DNA of 32,911 bases from Planctomycetota bacterium (GTDB lineage: Bacteria > Planctomycetota > MHYJ01 > JACQXL01 > CAKKQI01), in NCBI GenBank assembly GCA_030633885.1, contig DAOWBV010000004.1:1-32911 (forward strand). The letters are read 5' to 3'. The position numbers were made by a program, and so were the translations under genes. Positions 1-9,065 of this stretch are shown here, in pieces (the stretch's first letter is position 1; every line of letters starts with the position of its first letter). The notes under the pieces are model-generated. The model worked only from the letters and a program-made list of their open reading frames with translations, was not told the origin of the DNA and made no database searches.

Positions 1-2
1 CC

Positions 3-2549
3 GCCGAACGGGAGGGGGACCAGTCCCGGCTAGCGCTGGCAAACCCACTGATGCTGGACGGGAAACGCGCGGGCGCGGACCAGAAGGTGGCTAAATCCTA
101 TGATTATTGTCTGCACAATGTCGAGCGAAGTGATAATTACCTCAAGACCGTTTTCGGGATCAATCCTGATTTCCGGGTGGCCAAATACCTGGAACTGCAA
201 TTACTGGGCGCGAAAGGTTTTATCACTGAAGTTTCCCGGCGGAAAAAATCACTGGTCACTCAATATCCCGATTACCCCTTGTTCCGATTGCTGCTGGCGA
301 CGGAATTGACCGGCGATTCCCAGGTCCAGAAAGCCGTTGATATCTATCAGCAATGGTTAGAACAGGTAAATTACGCGGATAACAATGTGCGCTTTCGATT
401 GATTGACCTTTACCGGCGGCAGGGATTGGTCAAGCGTGCATTGGAGGAATGCAATCTGGTCAGTGAACTGGCGCCGTACAATTTGCGTCCTTACTTGAAA
501 CGGGCGGAGATATTCGAAGGTTTACAGAATTATCCTGACGCTTTGACCGAATGCCTGAAAGCCCTGACCGTCGCGCCCGAAAACGCGCGTCTCATTGCCC
601 AGAAAGGCGATTATTTTAACTGGCTGGGTAACCAAAAAGCGGCCCGGGAGGCCTGGCAGGAGGCGCTCAGGATTAACCCCAACAACGTCTGGTTGAAAAG
701 ATACCTGGAATTTATCGAAACAGATAAAGTCGCTTTTGAAAATCCCTTTAAGGAAACACTGGAATCAATCCTGGCCCGGATCGGCGACAAAAAACCATCT
801 GAGGAATCCGCGGTTTATTATCTGCTGGACCAGCAAGTGTCCAAAGTTAACAAAGAGGGGACGCGTAGTTCTTACGTTCATCGGGTGATTAAGATCCTTA
901 ATGAAAAAGGGGTGCAGGATTTTAACAGTATTCGGGTCAGCTACGATCCGTCCCGTCAGAGTTTAAAGATCCTAATGGCCCGGGTGGTGCATCCGGATGG
1001 CAGTATTGAGGAAGCGCGGCTGGGCCGGGGCCAATTCGTGGGATTACCGCCGCTCAATATCAATGATATTGTTGACCTGGAATACAAAATATCAGATCTC
1101 CGGCAGGATTTTTTCGGTGATTATTTTGCCGATACTTTTTATTTCGGCACAAATGACCCGACGGCCCGGTCCATTTATACCCTGATCGTGCCGACGAACC
1201 GGAAATTTTATTTTAACCAGAAGAACTTTGAGTTGAAACCGACCCGGACCGAATCACCGGGCGACCGGACCGTGATTTACACCTGGGCATTGGAAGATAT
1301 TAAGGGTTTTCGGCCGGAGCCATCAATGCCGCCGGCGGGCGAGATCATTCCCGCTCTGCAGGTTTCTTCTTACGGCGACTGGAAAGAATTCGGACGTTGG
1401 TACTGGCAGATGATTAAGCGGACTTTTGACTTTAACGATGAAATGCGCCTGAAATTAAATGAATTAGTGCCGGACAAAAATGTTTCGGAACGGGAAAAAA
1501 TAAAAGCGATCTACGATTTTGTCATTAGCGAGATCAGATACGAGGCCTGGGAGTACGGGATCCATGGTTGGAAACCGTATAATGCTTCGACTGTTTTTAC
1601 CCGGAAGTTCGGTGATTGCAAGGATAAAGCGTTGTTACTGAATGTTTTTTTGAAAGAATTCGGGATCAAATCAGAACCGGTATTGATCTACGCGGTGGAA
1701 GGTCGCCGGGGAAAAGAGGACCTGACTTTACCGATGGTCGAACACTTTAACCATTGCATTTCGCACGTGACGTTAAAGGACGGAAGTACCCTCTGGCTGG
1801 ACGGGACGGCTTCTTATTTTCCCGTGGGGACCTTGCCCAGTGGTGATATGGGCGCGACGGTTTTTGTGGTTAACGAGTCGGGCGGAGAATTGAAGACGAT
1901 TCCTTATGCTCCTCCGGAAAAAAATTCTAAGAGCGAAAAAACCAGGATCGAGATTAAACCGGCCGGGGAGGCGACCTTGACCGTTTCGGCTGTTTTGAAA
2001 GGTGACCAGGCGAGCAATTACCGTTATTATTTTTCAAACCAGGCCAAGGCGCATCTGATGGTGGAAAGATTATTTGGCCGGGATTTCGGCGGGGCCAAGG
2101 TGTCCCGGGTGACTTTTTCCGATTTGAATGATCTGAGCCAGCCGGTTACTTATGAATGGGTGATTGAGATCCCGTCTTTTGCCCAGGTCCGTGAGAAAGA
2201 ATTTCATTTCCGGCCGGTTTTATCAACATTAACTTTATCCCGGCTCTGTTCCCGGGCGGAGCGGGAATTTGATCTGATCCTGAAAAAACCGGTGGCGACC
2301 GAATCCCGGAACGAATTTGTTCTGCCGGCCGGAGCGGCTGTCAAATCAGTGCCGTCAGATTTTGAAACAAAAAATGATTTCGGATCTTTTTCCGTTTCTT
2401 ACCAGGTTAAAAAAAATATCGTAACTGTTGTCCATCAGTTCCGTTTGAACACGACCCGGGTGAGCAAGGAAGCGTATAAAGAGTTCCGTGAGTTTGCCAA
2501 ACAGGTTGACGAACACGAAGATAAGGAAATAGTTTTCGAGTTGAAGTAA
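3..2549 (+). CDS. TPR-DUF3857-transglutaminase-like protein (5' end outside window)
   Basis: The reading frame is open to the left edge: sixteen sense codons precede the first ATG (base 51), and that ATG has no Shine-Dalgarno sequence, so the true start lies outside the window. Residue numbers below count from that ATG. Residues about 60-215 are TPR-like helices (repeated 'ALEECNLVSELAPYNLRPYLKR' type units, split here as tandem helix pairs). Then comes a DUF3857 beta-rich region (about 250-440) and a transglutaminase-like core. The core has a complete triad: Cys523 in FGDCKDKA, His568 in FNHC and Asp584 in WLDGT. The C-terminal beta region resembles DUF3858. Family members are usually exported or envelope-associated, and their substrates are unknown. 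The next gene starts 9 bases downstream and is a divergent paralogue, so the pair probably forms one operon. Confidence 0.85.
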   Translation, partial: AEREGDQSRLALANPLMLDGKRAGADQKVAKSYDYCLHNVERSDNYLKTVFGINPDFRVAKYLELQLLGAKGFITEVSRRKKSLVTQYPDYPLFRLLLATELTGDSQVQKAVDIYQQWLEQVNYADNNVRFRLIDLYRRQGLVKRALEECNLVSELAPYNLRPYLKRAEIFEGLQNYPDALTECLKALTVAPENARLIAQKGDYFNWLGNQKAAREAWQEALRINPNNVWLKRYLEFIETDKVAFENPFKETLESILARIGDKKPSEESAVYYLLDQQVSKVNKEGTRSSYVHRVIKILNEKGVQDFNSIRVSYDPSRQSLKILMARVVHPDGSIEEARLGRGQFVGLPPLNINDIVDLEYKISDLRQDFFGDYFADTFYFGTNDPTARSIYTLIVPTNRKFYFNQKNFELKPTRTESPGDRTVIYTWALEDIKGFRPEPSMPPAGEIIPALQVSSYGDWKEFGRWYWQMIKRTFDFNDEMRLKLNELVPDKNVSEREKIKAIYDFVISEIRYEAWEYGIHGWKPYNASTVFTRKFGDCKDKALLLNVFLKEFGIKSEPVLIYAVEGRRGKEDLTLPMVEHFNHCISHVTLKDGSTLWLDGTASYFPVGTLPSGDMGATVFVVNESGGELKTIPYAPPEKNSKSEKTRIEIKPAGEATLTVSAVLKGDQASNYRYYFSNQAKAHLMVERLFGRDFGGAKVSRVTFSDLNDLSQPVTYEWVIEIPSFAQVREKEFHFRPVLSTLTLSRLCSRAEREFDLILKKPVATESRNEFVLPAGAAVKSVPSDFETKNDFGSFSVSYQVKKNIVTVVHQFRLNTTRVSKEAYKEFREFAKQVDEHEDKEIVFELK

Positions 2550-2558
2550 GGATTATTT

Positions 2559-5500
2559 ATGCCCATCCGATTACGTATTTTGTTTGTTATCTTTCTCCTG
2601 TTTATTTTAAGTTTGCTGGTTCCGGTTAATGCCGATCCGGTTCCGTCATCGGAATTAACCAAAGAGACGGCTTTGTCTTCGGTCGGCGGTGAATCCGCCG
2701 AAACGGCGACATTGGAAGAGGCCGTTCTGGGCGCGCCGGCTTTGAAAAAGGGCGATTATGGTACCCTGATTAAAGGTTGGTTGGATATTGTTAAAAAGAA
2801 CCCGGATGAACCGGTCGTGGAATTTATTTTCCGGTCTTTACCCTATTTCCGCTCGTATTTACCCGATCAATCTGTCATGACCAAACAATTGGAGGAAATT
2901 CTGGCCGGGGAGATGAAAAACGGATTTAACCGGATACTATTGATGGAATATCTGATGGGTCTTTATCAGATGCAGGGTCAATGGGACAAAAGTCAATCCC
3001 TGCTGGATCAGTTAGGTTTTGTTTCAGACTGGAGTTTTAACGGACCCTGGGGTTTTACCAGCCTGGCCAGTTTTGATGAAGTTTACCCGCCCGAAACGGA
3101 TCGGGCTGATCTGTCTCTGGAAAAACCTTACGAAGTCGATTCCCGGTTAGCCGGTAGCGGGTCCGGTCCGGATCGGCCCTGGCGGGCCTATCCGACCCAG
3201 TTCCAGGATATGGGGATTAACTTTTTTAATTACCTGGCGGCCCCCAAAGGGGCAGTCTACGGCTTGGCTCAGATTAAATCGCCTGCGCCGCAGGAAATAA
3301 TCATCCGGATCAATACCGGGTCGGCGTTTAAATGCTGGTTGAATGATCAGGCGGTTTTTGAAGTGGATCGCTTAAGAAAATACTGGCCGGTCGAACTGGA
3401 TTTGAAATGCAACTTGCGGGCCGGCTGGAACCGGTTGATGATCAAACTGATCTCCGGTTTGGGCCGGACTTTTTCGGTTCAATTACTGGACAGGCAGGGG
3501 CAGCCGTTAAAAGATCTTGAATTTGAATCGGCCCTGAAATTGCATCCGCTGGAAAAAAACGAAACCAAAGTCAACCCGGTTGTTGCGCGGCCAACCGGTG
3601 CCTTGGAATTTTACCTGGAACGGGCTAAAAACAATCCGGACGACCCTTTTATTCTGAGTCTGCTGGGGTTACTCCATTTATTTGTCGGGCATGATGATGA
3701 GGCGTTATTTTTTGCCGAAAAAGCCGTGTCCGTTAATCCTGATTTGGTTTGGTCTCATTACACGTTGACTCGAGTTTATGGGTCCACGACCTTATTGCCG
3801 GAAACGCACCGGCGGAACCTGGTCAAAAAGGAATATGAACAAATGTTGAAAATAGATCCGGATTTTGTTCCGGCTTACCAGGGTCGGGCGATCTATTATA
3901 ACGAGGATGATAAAACGGAAAAGGCTCTGCGGGAACTGGAAAAAGCGTTCAAGGTCAATCCGGACTTTTTTTACGGTTATTACCTGACGGCCAAGTTTTC
4001 CGAACGGCAGAACTGGTCGCGTGAGACGGAACGATGTATGAAGAAGCTGGATGAGTTGGTCCCGGACAATTCGTTTTACCTGAGTTATTGGATCAGACGT
4101 CACCTGGATGGGCAGAACTATCAAAAAGCCCTGGAACTGTTCCGGAAAAAGCTGCCGGTTGATTACAGTGTGGCCTGGCAGATCGCTGGATTGCATCGGA
4201 AGCAGGGTTACCTGGAAAACACTTTGAAGATCTATAATGAGTTCCTGAAAAAAGATCCCAACAGTGTGAGTTATCTTGAAGCGGTCGCGGAATTGCAGGT
4301 TGAAATGGAAGATTATCCGGCGGCCATCAAGAATTACCGGCGGTTGCTGAGTCTGGTACCGGGTTCGGCCCGCTATTATCAAGTACTGGGTGATCTCTAC
4401 CTGAAATCCGGAGACGAAAAAAAGGCGTCAGAAAATTATCACACTTCTTTGAAATTCCGGCCGGCCAACATCACGCTTCGGCGTTATCTGGAATTTCTGG
4501 ATAACCGAAAAGGTGATTTTTATCAGCCTTTTGCCGTGGATGTTAAAACACTCATTCCCGGCGCGCCGGACAAAACCAAGTATCCCAAATCGGCCGTGGT
4601 TTATTTGCTGGATCAAGCGGTGGTCCGGATCTATGAAGACGGGGCGCATAGCGATGTGATCCACCAGGCTTATAAGATTCTGAATGACGAAGGGATTGAT
4701 AAATACAGTACGATCAATATTCAGGGTGAGTTGTTGGAGGCGAAGATCCACCAGCCCGACGGGACGGTCCTCGAGCCGACCCGGGTTAGCGGCTCTTCTT
4801 TTACTATGCCGGTAGTCCAGATCGGTTCGGTGATCGAGTACAAGTTTAAAATCGAGGCGCCTTACGCCAGCCAGCCACAGTTTATTTATCCGGCATTTTA
4901 TTTTCAGGACCCCAATTTTGATTCGCCTTTTCTGATTTCCCAGTTGATCGTGATCACGCCGAAAAATTTCGATCTGAAATACATCCAGAAAAACCTGACT
5001 TTGAAACCGGAAGTAAAAGAACAGTCAGATGTTAAAATTTATAACTGGACGATGACGCACACGGAGCGGATCGAGCCGGAATCGTTCATGCCCCATCATG
5101 ATGATATTTTACCGCACGTGATCGTCGGTCAGTACTTAGACTGGTCCGAGATCAACAAGTTCTATAAAGAGTATTTTTTTCAGCGTGCTTTGGTGACCCG
5201 GGCCATTAAAGAAAAAGCGCAGTTGTTGATCAAGGGTCAGGAGACGGTCCTGGCTAAAACCGAAGCGATCTATTATTTTGTGACTGATTTGATCAAAGAT
5301 ACCGGTGGTAGTGGTTATACGGCGCATGATATTATACTTGAGAAAAAAGGTAACCGTTTGATCCTGATGAAAGCTTTACTGGATGCCGCCGGGGTGGAAA
5401 GTCATTTTGCGTTGACCCGACAGAATCATCATCTTTACCCGGAACCGAACTGGTCTTTCCCTGACCCGGATTATTTTGCCGGCGAAGGGTCCGGGGGCCC

Positions 5501-6329
5501 GTTGTTGCAGATAGTTCAAGAGAGCGGCGAGGCGCTCTGGTTATCCGGTTCCTATCGTTACCTACCGTGCGGTTTAATCCCTTTTCATTTCCAGGAAGGT
5601 TTTAGTTTTGTCATCGGTAAAAATAGCGGTCGAATGGTGAAAATACCCAAGTTGCCGGCCGAGGAGAATCTCTCCTATTCCGAATTTACTTTTTACCTGG
5701 ATGAAAAAAATAAAGTTTCGGCGGTGGGCCATATCATGGTGAAGGGGGAAAGCGCGGCCACGACTAAAGAAAGCCTGACGCCGCTTGATAAGCAAAGCCG
5801 GAAAAATATTCTTGAGAGTTCTTTTAATTCATTATATCCGGGCTTGACGGTGAAAGAGATCGATTTTGCCGGCCTGCAGAAGTCGACTGAACCATTAAAG
5901 ATCAATGTGCAGTTTAGCTGGTCCGATTTCAGTACTCAGGGGCAGGATGGGATCAGTTGTAAAACCGGATTGGTACCGCTGAATTTGACCCGGCAGTTTA
6001 TTTCTGAATCGGATCGGAAACTTCCCCTGGAGGTCAAGCGGAATTCTCTGGGACGGGAAAAGATAAAAATAGTTTTACCGCTCGGCTGGCGTTTAAAAAA
6101 TGCCCCGGAGAATGTTAATCTGGCCAGTAAATTCGGGACTTACTCCTTGACGATTTCTTCACAGGTCGTTTCCCGGGATGACTTGCCGGTAGAAGTCATC
6201 TCCATTTCTAAAAATTATTTCGTCTGGCCGCAAAAAATATTGCCGGTGGATTACCCGGAATTTATTAAATTTTGTCGTCAGGTAGATAACATTGAGAAGC
6301 GGAAATTATCATTGGGGGAAAAAGAATAA
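2559..6329 (+). CDS. Secreted TPR-DUF3857 protein with degenerate transglutaminase domain
   Basis: The protein has 1256 residues. It starts with a classic signal peptide (basic MPIRLR, then a hydrophobic stretch ending near VNADP, residue 26), so it is predicted to be exported. Residues about 205-310 look like a galactose-binding/PA14-type beta domain. Residues about 350-640 are TPR units, about 650-850 DUF3857, about 900-1010 transglutaminase-like and the rest DUF3858-like. It aligns with the upstream protein around YPKSAVVYLLDQ, matching ESAVYYLLDQ there. The catalytic residues are gone: Cys is Lys (EKKGNR replaces FGDCKDK), Asp is Ser (WLSGS for WLDGT), and the His position aligns with Gly. 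A non-enzymatic scaffold role is inferred. The start is supported by TAAGGAT a few bases upstream of ATG. The gene ends convergently with lnt. Confidence 0.85.
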   Translation: MPIRLRILFVIFLLFILSLLVPVNADPVPSSELTKETALSSVGGESAETATLEEAVLGAPALKKGDYGTLIKGWLDIVKKNPDEPVVEFIFRSLPYFRSYLPDQSVMTKQLEEILAGEMKNGFNRILLMEYLMGLYQMQGQWDKSQSLLDQLGFVSDWSFNGPWGFTSLASFDEVYPPETDRADLSLEKPYEVDSRLAGSGSGPDRPWRAYPTQFQDMGINFFNYLAAPKGAVYGLAQIKSPAPQEIIIRINTGSAFKCWLNDQAVFEVDRLRKYWPVELDLKCNLRAGWNRLMIKLISGLGRTFSVQLLDRQGQPLKDLEFESALKLHPLEKNETKVNPVVARPTGALEFYLERAKNNPDDPFILSLLGLLHLFVGHDDEALFFAEKAVSVNPDLVWSHYTLTRVYGSTTLLPETHRRNLVKKEYEQMLKIDPDFVPAYQGRAIYYNEDDKTEKALRELEKAFKVNPDFFYGYYLTAKFSERQNWSRETERCMKKLDELVPDNSFYLSYWIRRHLDGQNYQKALELFRKKLPVDYSVAWQIAGLHRKQGYLENTLKIYNEFLKKDPNSVSYLEAVAELQVEMEDYPAAIKNYRRLLSLVPGSARYYQVLGDLYLKSGDEKKASENYHTSLKFRPANITLRRYLEFLDNRKGDFYQPFAVDVKTLIPGAPDKTKYPKSAVVYLLDQAVVRIYEDGAHSDVIHQAYKILNDEGIDKYSTINIQGELLEAKIHQPDGTVLEPTRVSGSSFTMPVVQIGSVIEYKFKIEAPYASQPQFIYPAFYFQDPNFDSPFLISQLIVITPKNFDLKYIQKNLTLKPEVKEQSDVKIYNWTMTHTERIEPESFMPHHDDILPHVIVGQYLDWSEINKFYKEYFFQRALVTRAIKEKAQLLIKGQETVLAKTEAIYYFVTDLIKDTGGSGYTAHDIILEKKGNRLILMKALLDAAGVESHFALTRQNHHLYPEPNWSFPDPDYFAGEGSGGPLLQIVQESGEALWLSGSYRYLPCGLIPFHFQEGFSFVIGKNSGRMVKIPKLPAEENLSYSEFTFYLDEKNKVSAVGHIMVKGESAATTKESLTPLDKQSRKNILESSFNSLYPGLTVKEIDFAGLQKSTEPLKINVQFSWSDFSTQGQDGISCKTGLVPLNLTRQFISESDRKLPLEVKRNSLGREKIKIVLPLGWRLKNAPENVNLASKFGTYSLTISSQVVSRDDLPVEVISISKNYFVWPQKILPVDYPEFIKFCRQVDNIEKRKLSLGEKE

Positions 6330-6347
6330 CGGTCGTTTGGTCGTCGG

Positions 6348-6376
6348 GACCCCGATAAATAGCGGGGTCTGTTTAG
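6348..6376. terminator. Possible bidirectional terminator between convergent genes
   Basis: A perfect 7-bp stem, GACCCCG (6348-6354) with CGGGGTC (6363-6369), has an 8-base loop and is followed by TGTTTAG. It lies between the stop codons of the DUF3857 gene and lnt. The T tract is poor, so termination on either strand is an inference from position. Confidence 0.4.
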
Positions 6377-6409
6377 ATTAAAGTCGGGATTATGATCAGG
6401 GACCGTTTT

Positions 6410-7948
6410 TCAGGCGTTATGATAAGCTTCAATTAATAATGGGACAATCAGGTGGCCCAGCATCAAACCGAGATAGAAGATCAGGCAGAAGATCGGCAGC
6501 AGGTAACCGTAGCGGACATAAATGGTTTGATAGCGCCGAGGAGTGATCGTTGTGCGGATCACACCGGTCTGAAGAAAATCAAGTTTACTCTGGATCCGGC
6601 CGTAAGGGTCCACGACCATTGAAACCCCGACCGAAGCTGATCGGGCGATCGGCCGTCTGGTTTCTACCGCCCGATAAGGTACGATACTGGCGTGTAATTC
6701 GTGTTCTATCCGTCCCCAATTTCTGACTTCATTAGTGGGTATGACCAGGATCTTGGCCCCGGCTTTGACGGTATCTCTTCCCAGATTACTGTAGCCGGCT
6801 TCGTAACAGGTCATGATCCCGACCGGTCCGAAATCAGATTGGAAAACCCCGACCTCCTTGCCGGCTCTGATAAAAGCGGTCTCGACAAACTGAACCGGGA
6901 CACGTTTATGATACTCGCCCGGCAATTTACCTTTGGGGCCGAACATAAGGACCAGATTTTGATAAACGTGACGTTCCGGTTCTTCTTCCGATCCGAGAAC
7001 CAGGTAGATGTTTTTTTCGCGCGTTAATTTCTCCAACCGGGCGCGGTTTTGGGGGTTACTTAACGCGTTTTTAACACAGACTTCCGGCCAGACGGCCATG
7101 AGCGGTTTTTTCCCCCGAGTGATCTGGTTGGTTTTTTCGATATAGTGATCGAGGGCATCCGTAGTTAATTCTTCCTGAAAGACGGCAACATCGATCTGAT
7201 TTCTACTGGTTTTTTCCATTAAGCCAACATAACTTAATTTTACCAAACCGTAAAGTAAGACAACGGAAAAAATAACCAGTGCCACGATCGGGCTCCAGAG
7301 TGTCAACTTTTTCCGCCTCAATTTTTCCAGGACAAACCAGGCGAGCAGAGCGTTAGTGATCACGATGATAAACGAAAGCCCATACACGCCAAAGACATCA
7401 CAAATCTGGATCAGCGTTAAATGATTGTGTTGGGAGTAGCCCAGACTTAACCAGGAGAATTTCAGAAAATAACATTCAGCCCGGAAATATTCCAGGGCGG
7501 TCCAGAAGATGGGTGTGATAATCAAAGTTTTTTTAAGGGCGAAACGATCGGCCATGATCCAGAGTGAAGCGGTGAAAAGGGCCAGAAAAACGGTCATAAT
7601 ATTGCCTAGCAATAACCCCATTAATCCGAAGACCGGCCAGAAGAAATGAAGCGAGATCGAATAGAAAATAATACCGGTGATGGCGCCTAACCCGGTAGCC
7701 AGTTTGAGAGACGGCGTACTGAGCGTGGCTACCAGTAAGGGGACCAGGGCTACCCAGGCCAGGATGCCGTAATTGAAAGGCGGAAAAGACAGGATTAATA
7801 AAATAGCCGACAGGATGGCTAAGAAAAACCGGAACCAGGACGTTCGATACAATAACTGCGCCAGCCGGATATTTAAACTCGGAATGTGGGGTTCATCGGC
7901 TGGTCGGGCTGTTGTTTCTGATGGTTTTTTTCCGTGCATTTCATTCAT
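6410..7948 (-). CDS. lnt: Apolipoprotein N-acyltransferase
   Basis: Lnt adds the third acyl chain to the N-terminal cysteine of lipoproteins at the periplasmic face of the inner membrane, using phospholipid as donor. The 512-residue protein has an N-terminal block of about six hydrophobic helices (residues about 35-245), a nitrilase-fold domain (about 250-470) and a C-terminal membrane helix (about 485-505). The catalytic triad is visible: Glu289 in AVWPE, Lys348 in PGEYHKR and Cys381 in GIMTCYE. Length matches the family (about 500). A stretch rich in polar residues (first 25 or so) precedes the membrane region. The start ATG at 7948 lies only 5 bases beyond a consensus -10 box, so the mRNA may be leaderless; the next in-frame ATG is at 7939. 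Confidence 0.93.
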   Translation of the reverse strand: MNEMHGKKPSETTARPADEPHIPSLNIRLAQLLYRTSWFRFFLAILSAILLILSFPPFNYGILAWVALVPLLVATLSTPSLKLATGLGAITGIIFYSISLHFFWPVFGLMGLLLGNIMTVFLALFTASLWIMADRFALKKTLIITPIFWTALEYFRAECYFLKFSWLSLGYSQHNHLTLIQICDVFGVYGLSFIIVITNALLAWFVLEKLRRKKLTLWSPIVALVIFSVVLLYGLVKLSYVGLMEKTSRNQIDVAVFQEELTTDALDHYIEKTNQITRGKKPLMAVWPEVCVKNALSNPQNRARLEKLTREKNIYLVLGSEEEPERHVYQNLVLMFGPKGKLPGEYHKRVPVQFVETAFIRAGKEVGVFQSDFGPVGIMTCYEAGYSNLGRDTVKAGAKILVIPTNEVRNWGRIEHELHASIVPYRAVETRRPIARSASVGVSMVVDPYGRIQSKLDFLQTGVIRTTITPRRYQTIYVRYGYLLPIFCLIFYLGLMLGHLIVPLLIEAYHNA

Positions 7949-7953
7949 ACCCT

Positions 7954-7983
7954 ATTATAGCTTATTAAAATAGTGTTTGTCAA
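7954..7983 (-). promoter_or_regulatory. Consensus sigma70-type promoter for lnt
   Basis: On the minus strand, TTGACA (7983-7978), an 18-base spacer and TATAAT (7959-7954) are both perfect hexamers. Expected transcription starts near 7947-7948, at the lnt ATG itself, so translation would have no or almost no leader. The -35 hexamer lies in the left arm of the inverted repeat at 7977-7999. Confidence 0.75.
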
Positions 7984-7999
7984 TTTTTTAAATTGACAA
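7977..7999. promoter_or_regulatory. Inverted repeat holding both divergent -35 boxes; possible operator
   Basis: Perfect 10-base arms, TTGTCAATTT (7977-7986) and AAATTGACAA (7990-7999), are separated by TTT. Each arm carries the -35 hexamer of one of two divergent promoters. Symmetry reaches four bases beyond the hexamers, so it is not only a by-product of the two -35 boxes. It may be a regulator site; no regulator gene is adjacent. Confidence 0.5.
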
Positions 8000-8020
8000 C
8001 TCGAATAAATATCTTATAAT
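7993..8020 (+). promoter_or_regulatory. Consensus sigma70-type promoter reading toward the DUF35 genes
   Basis: TTGACA (7993-7998), a 16-base spacer and TATAAT (8015-8020) are both perfect. Transcription would start near 8027, some 380 bases before the next intact gene at 8409, and would run through the GAF/HD-GYP relic. Apart from these elements and the relic, the 460-base gap 7949-8408 shows no intact gene. Confidence 0.7.
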
Positions 8021-8225
8021 AATAATACGAGGGTTTCTGAAAAAATAATCTGTAAGATCCTGGATTAAGCCGATCAGACAGATTTTCAGCAGTTTTTACG
8101 TCATAACTGAGAAAATTTGCTGGTGGTCCGGCGGGCGCGAAGATGTTTTTTATTTACTTTTGACCGCAAAAGCGGTGAATTATATACGTTTTATTCATCG
8201 AAAAATCAGGACAGAAAGCCCAGTT

Positions 8226-8412
8226 TGATGTTTTGAAGACCAAAAAAGGGGAGGGGTCGTTGGTTTGGTGGCCGAGAACCTCCAGCCGTTATTGATCGCT
8301 AATGCCGCGGCCGATGAACGGGTCCGGGGTTCAGTTTGATCCCCGGATCGTCGAGGCATTTTTAAAGGTTTATCGTCAGGGGAAAATTAAATTTAATGAG
8401 GAGGCAGCATGA
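8226..8412 (+). pseudogene. Relic of a GAF / HD-GYP signalling protein
   Basis: Two pieces in different frames look like parts of one decayed gene. In frame from 8229 to a TGA at 8337-8339 is a GAF-like stretch, RGGVVGLVAENLQPLLIANA, typical of the GAF core 'GEGIVGWVAENGEPLLI'. In another frame, 8302-8412, the string GVQFDPRIVEAFLKVYRQGK matches the extreme C-terminus of HD-GYP domains. The roughly 200 residues expected between them, including the HD and GYP motifs, are absent, so a deletion plus frameshift is inferred. The remaining 36-codon frame ends with TGA overlapping the next ATG (ATGA), as expected for a former operon neighbour. HD-GYP proteins usually degrade c-di-GMP. Domain calls rest on short motifs. 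Confidence 0.5.
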
Positions 8413-9038
8413 GAAAGAAGAAGAAAGGGAAAGCAAAAAAGAAAGTTCGGAGTAAAAACAAGAAAGCTAAATCGCCTCGCCGGAAAAAAACAGCCAAGCC
8501 GCAAAAAAAACAATTGCCGGTCAGGAAACTTAAGGCAGGTAAAGAAAAAGTTTATCCCAGCCATGGTTTAAGCCACGAAGATTTGGCTGAACGGAAAGTT
8601 TGCTTGACTGATTGGCATCCGAACCTCAAATATAAATGGGATGCCGGGGTAGCCATCAGCCGTTATTTGAACGGTTTGAAGAAAGGGGTCTTGTTGGGGC
8701 GTCGGTGCCGTCATTGCAGTCGGGTTTTGGTGCCGCCCCGCATGTTTTGCGAATGGTGTTTTCAACCGACGAGTGAATGGATCAAACTGGCTGATACCGG
8801 TACGGTAAATACTTTTTCTGTTTCCTACGTCGCCTGGAACATGGTTCGGCTGAAAGAACCTCAGGTGCCGGCGGTGATCGAGATCGATGGAGCTTCCAAG
8901 GGAGTGGGGATCATGCATTTACTGGGTGAGATCGACCCGAAGAAGATTAAAATCGGTATTCGCGTTAAAGCCGTCTGGAAACCACCGGAAGAGCGGCAGG
9001 GTGCCATTACTGACATTAAATATTTTAAACCAATTTAA
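8409..9038 (+). CDS. DUF35 zinc-ribbon/OB-fold protein with Lys-rich N-terminus
   Basis: The 209-residue protein has a zinc ribbon (Cys100, Cys103, Cys114, Cys117, in CRHC and CEWC) and an OB-fold (about 122-205). This is the architecture of proteins that accompany thiolases and HMG-CoA/3-ketoacyl synthases, where the OB domain helps assemble an acyl-CoA condensing complex. No thiolase is visible in the window. Residues 1-50 are an unusual basic tail with 26 Lys or Arg, not part of the family core; nucleic-acid or membrane binding is possible but unproven. A strong GAGGAGG precedes the ATG, which overlaps the stop of the upstream relic (ATGA). A second DUF35 gene follows 27 bases later. Confidence 0.8.
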   Translation: MRKKKKGKAKKKVRSKNKKAKSPRRKKTAKPQKKQLPVRKLKAGKEKVYPSHGLSHEDLAERKVCLTDWHPNLKYKWDAGVAISRYLNGLKKGVLLGRRCRHCSRVLVPPRMFCEWCFQPTSEWIKLADTGTVNTFSVSYVAWNMVRLKEPQVPAVIEIDGASKGVGIMHLLGEIDPKKIKIGIRVKAVWKPPEERQGAITDIKYFKPI

Positions 9039-9065
9039 CGATAGTTTTCGAAGGGGGCAGGACTG

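Noticed and set aside
3792-4382. Long minus-strand frame (196 codons) inside the second DUF3857 gene
   Set aside because: Antisense to a clearly coding region, with no recognisable domain or promoter.
8140-8225. Receiver-domain-like text (YLLLTAKA) upstream of the GAF relic
   Set aside because: Match is only a few residues and ends in a stop; not enough to call a domain.
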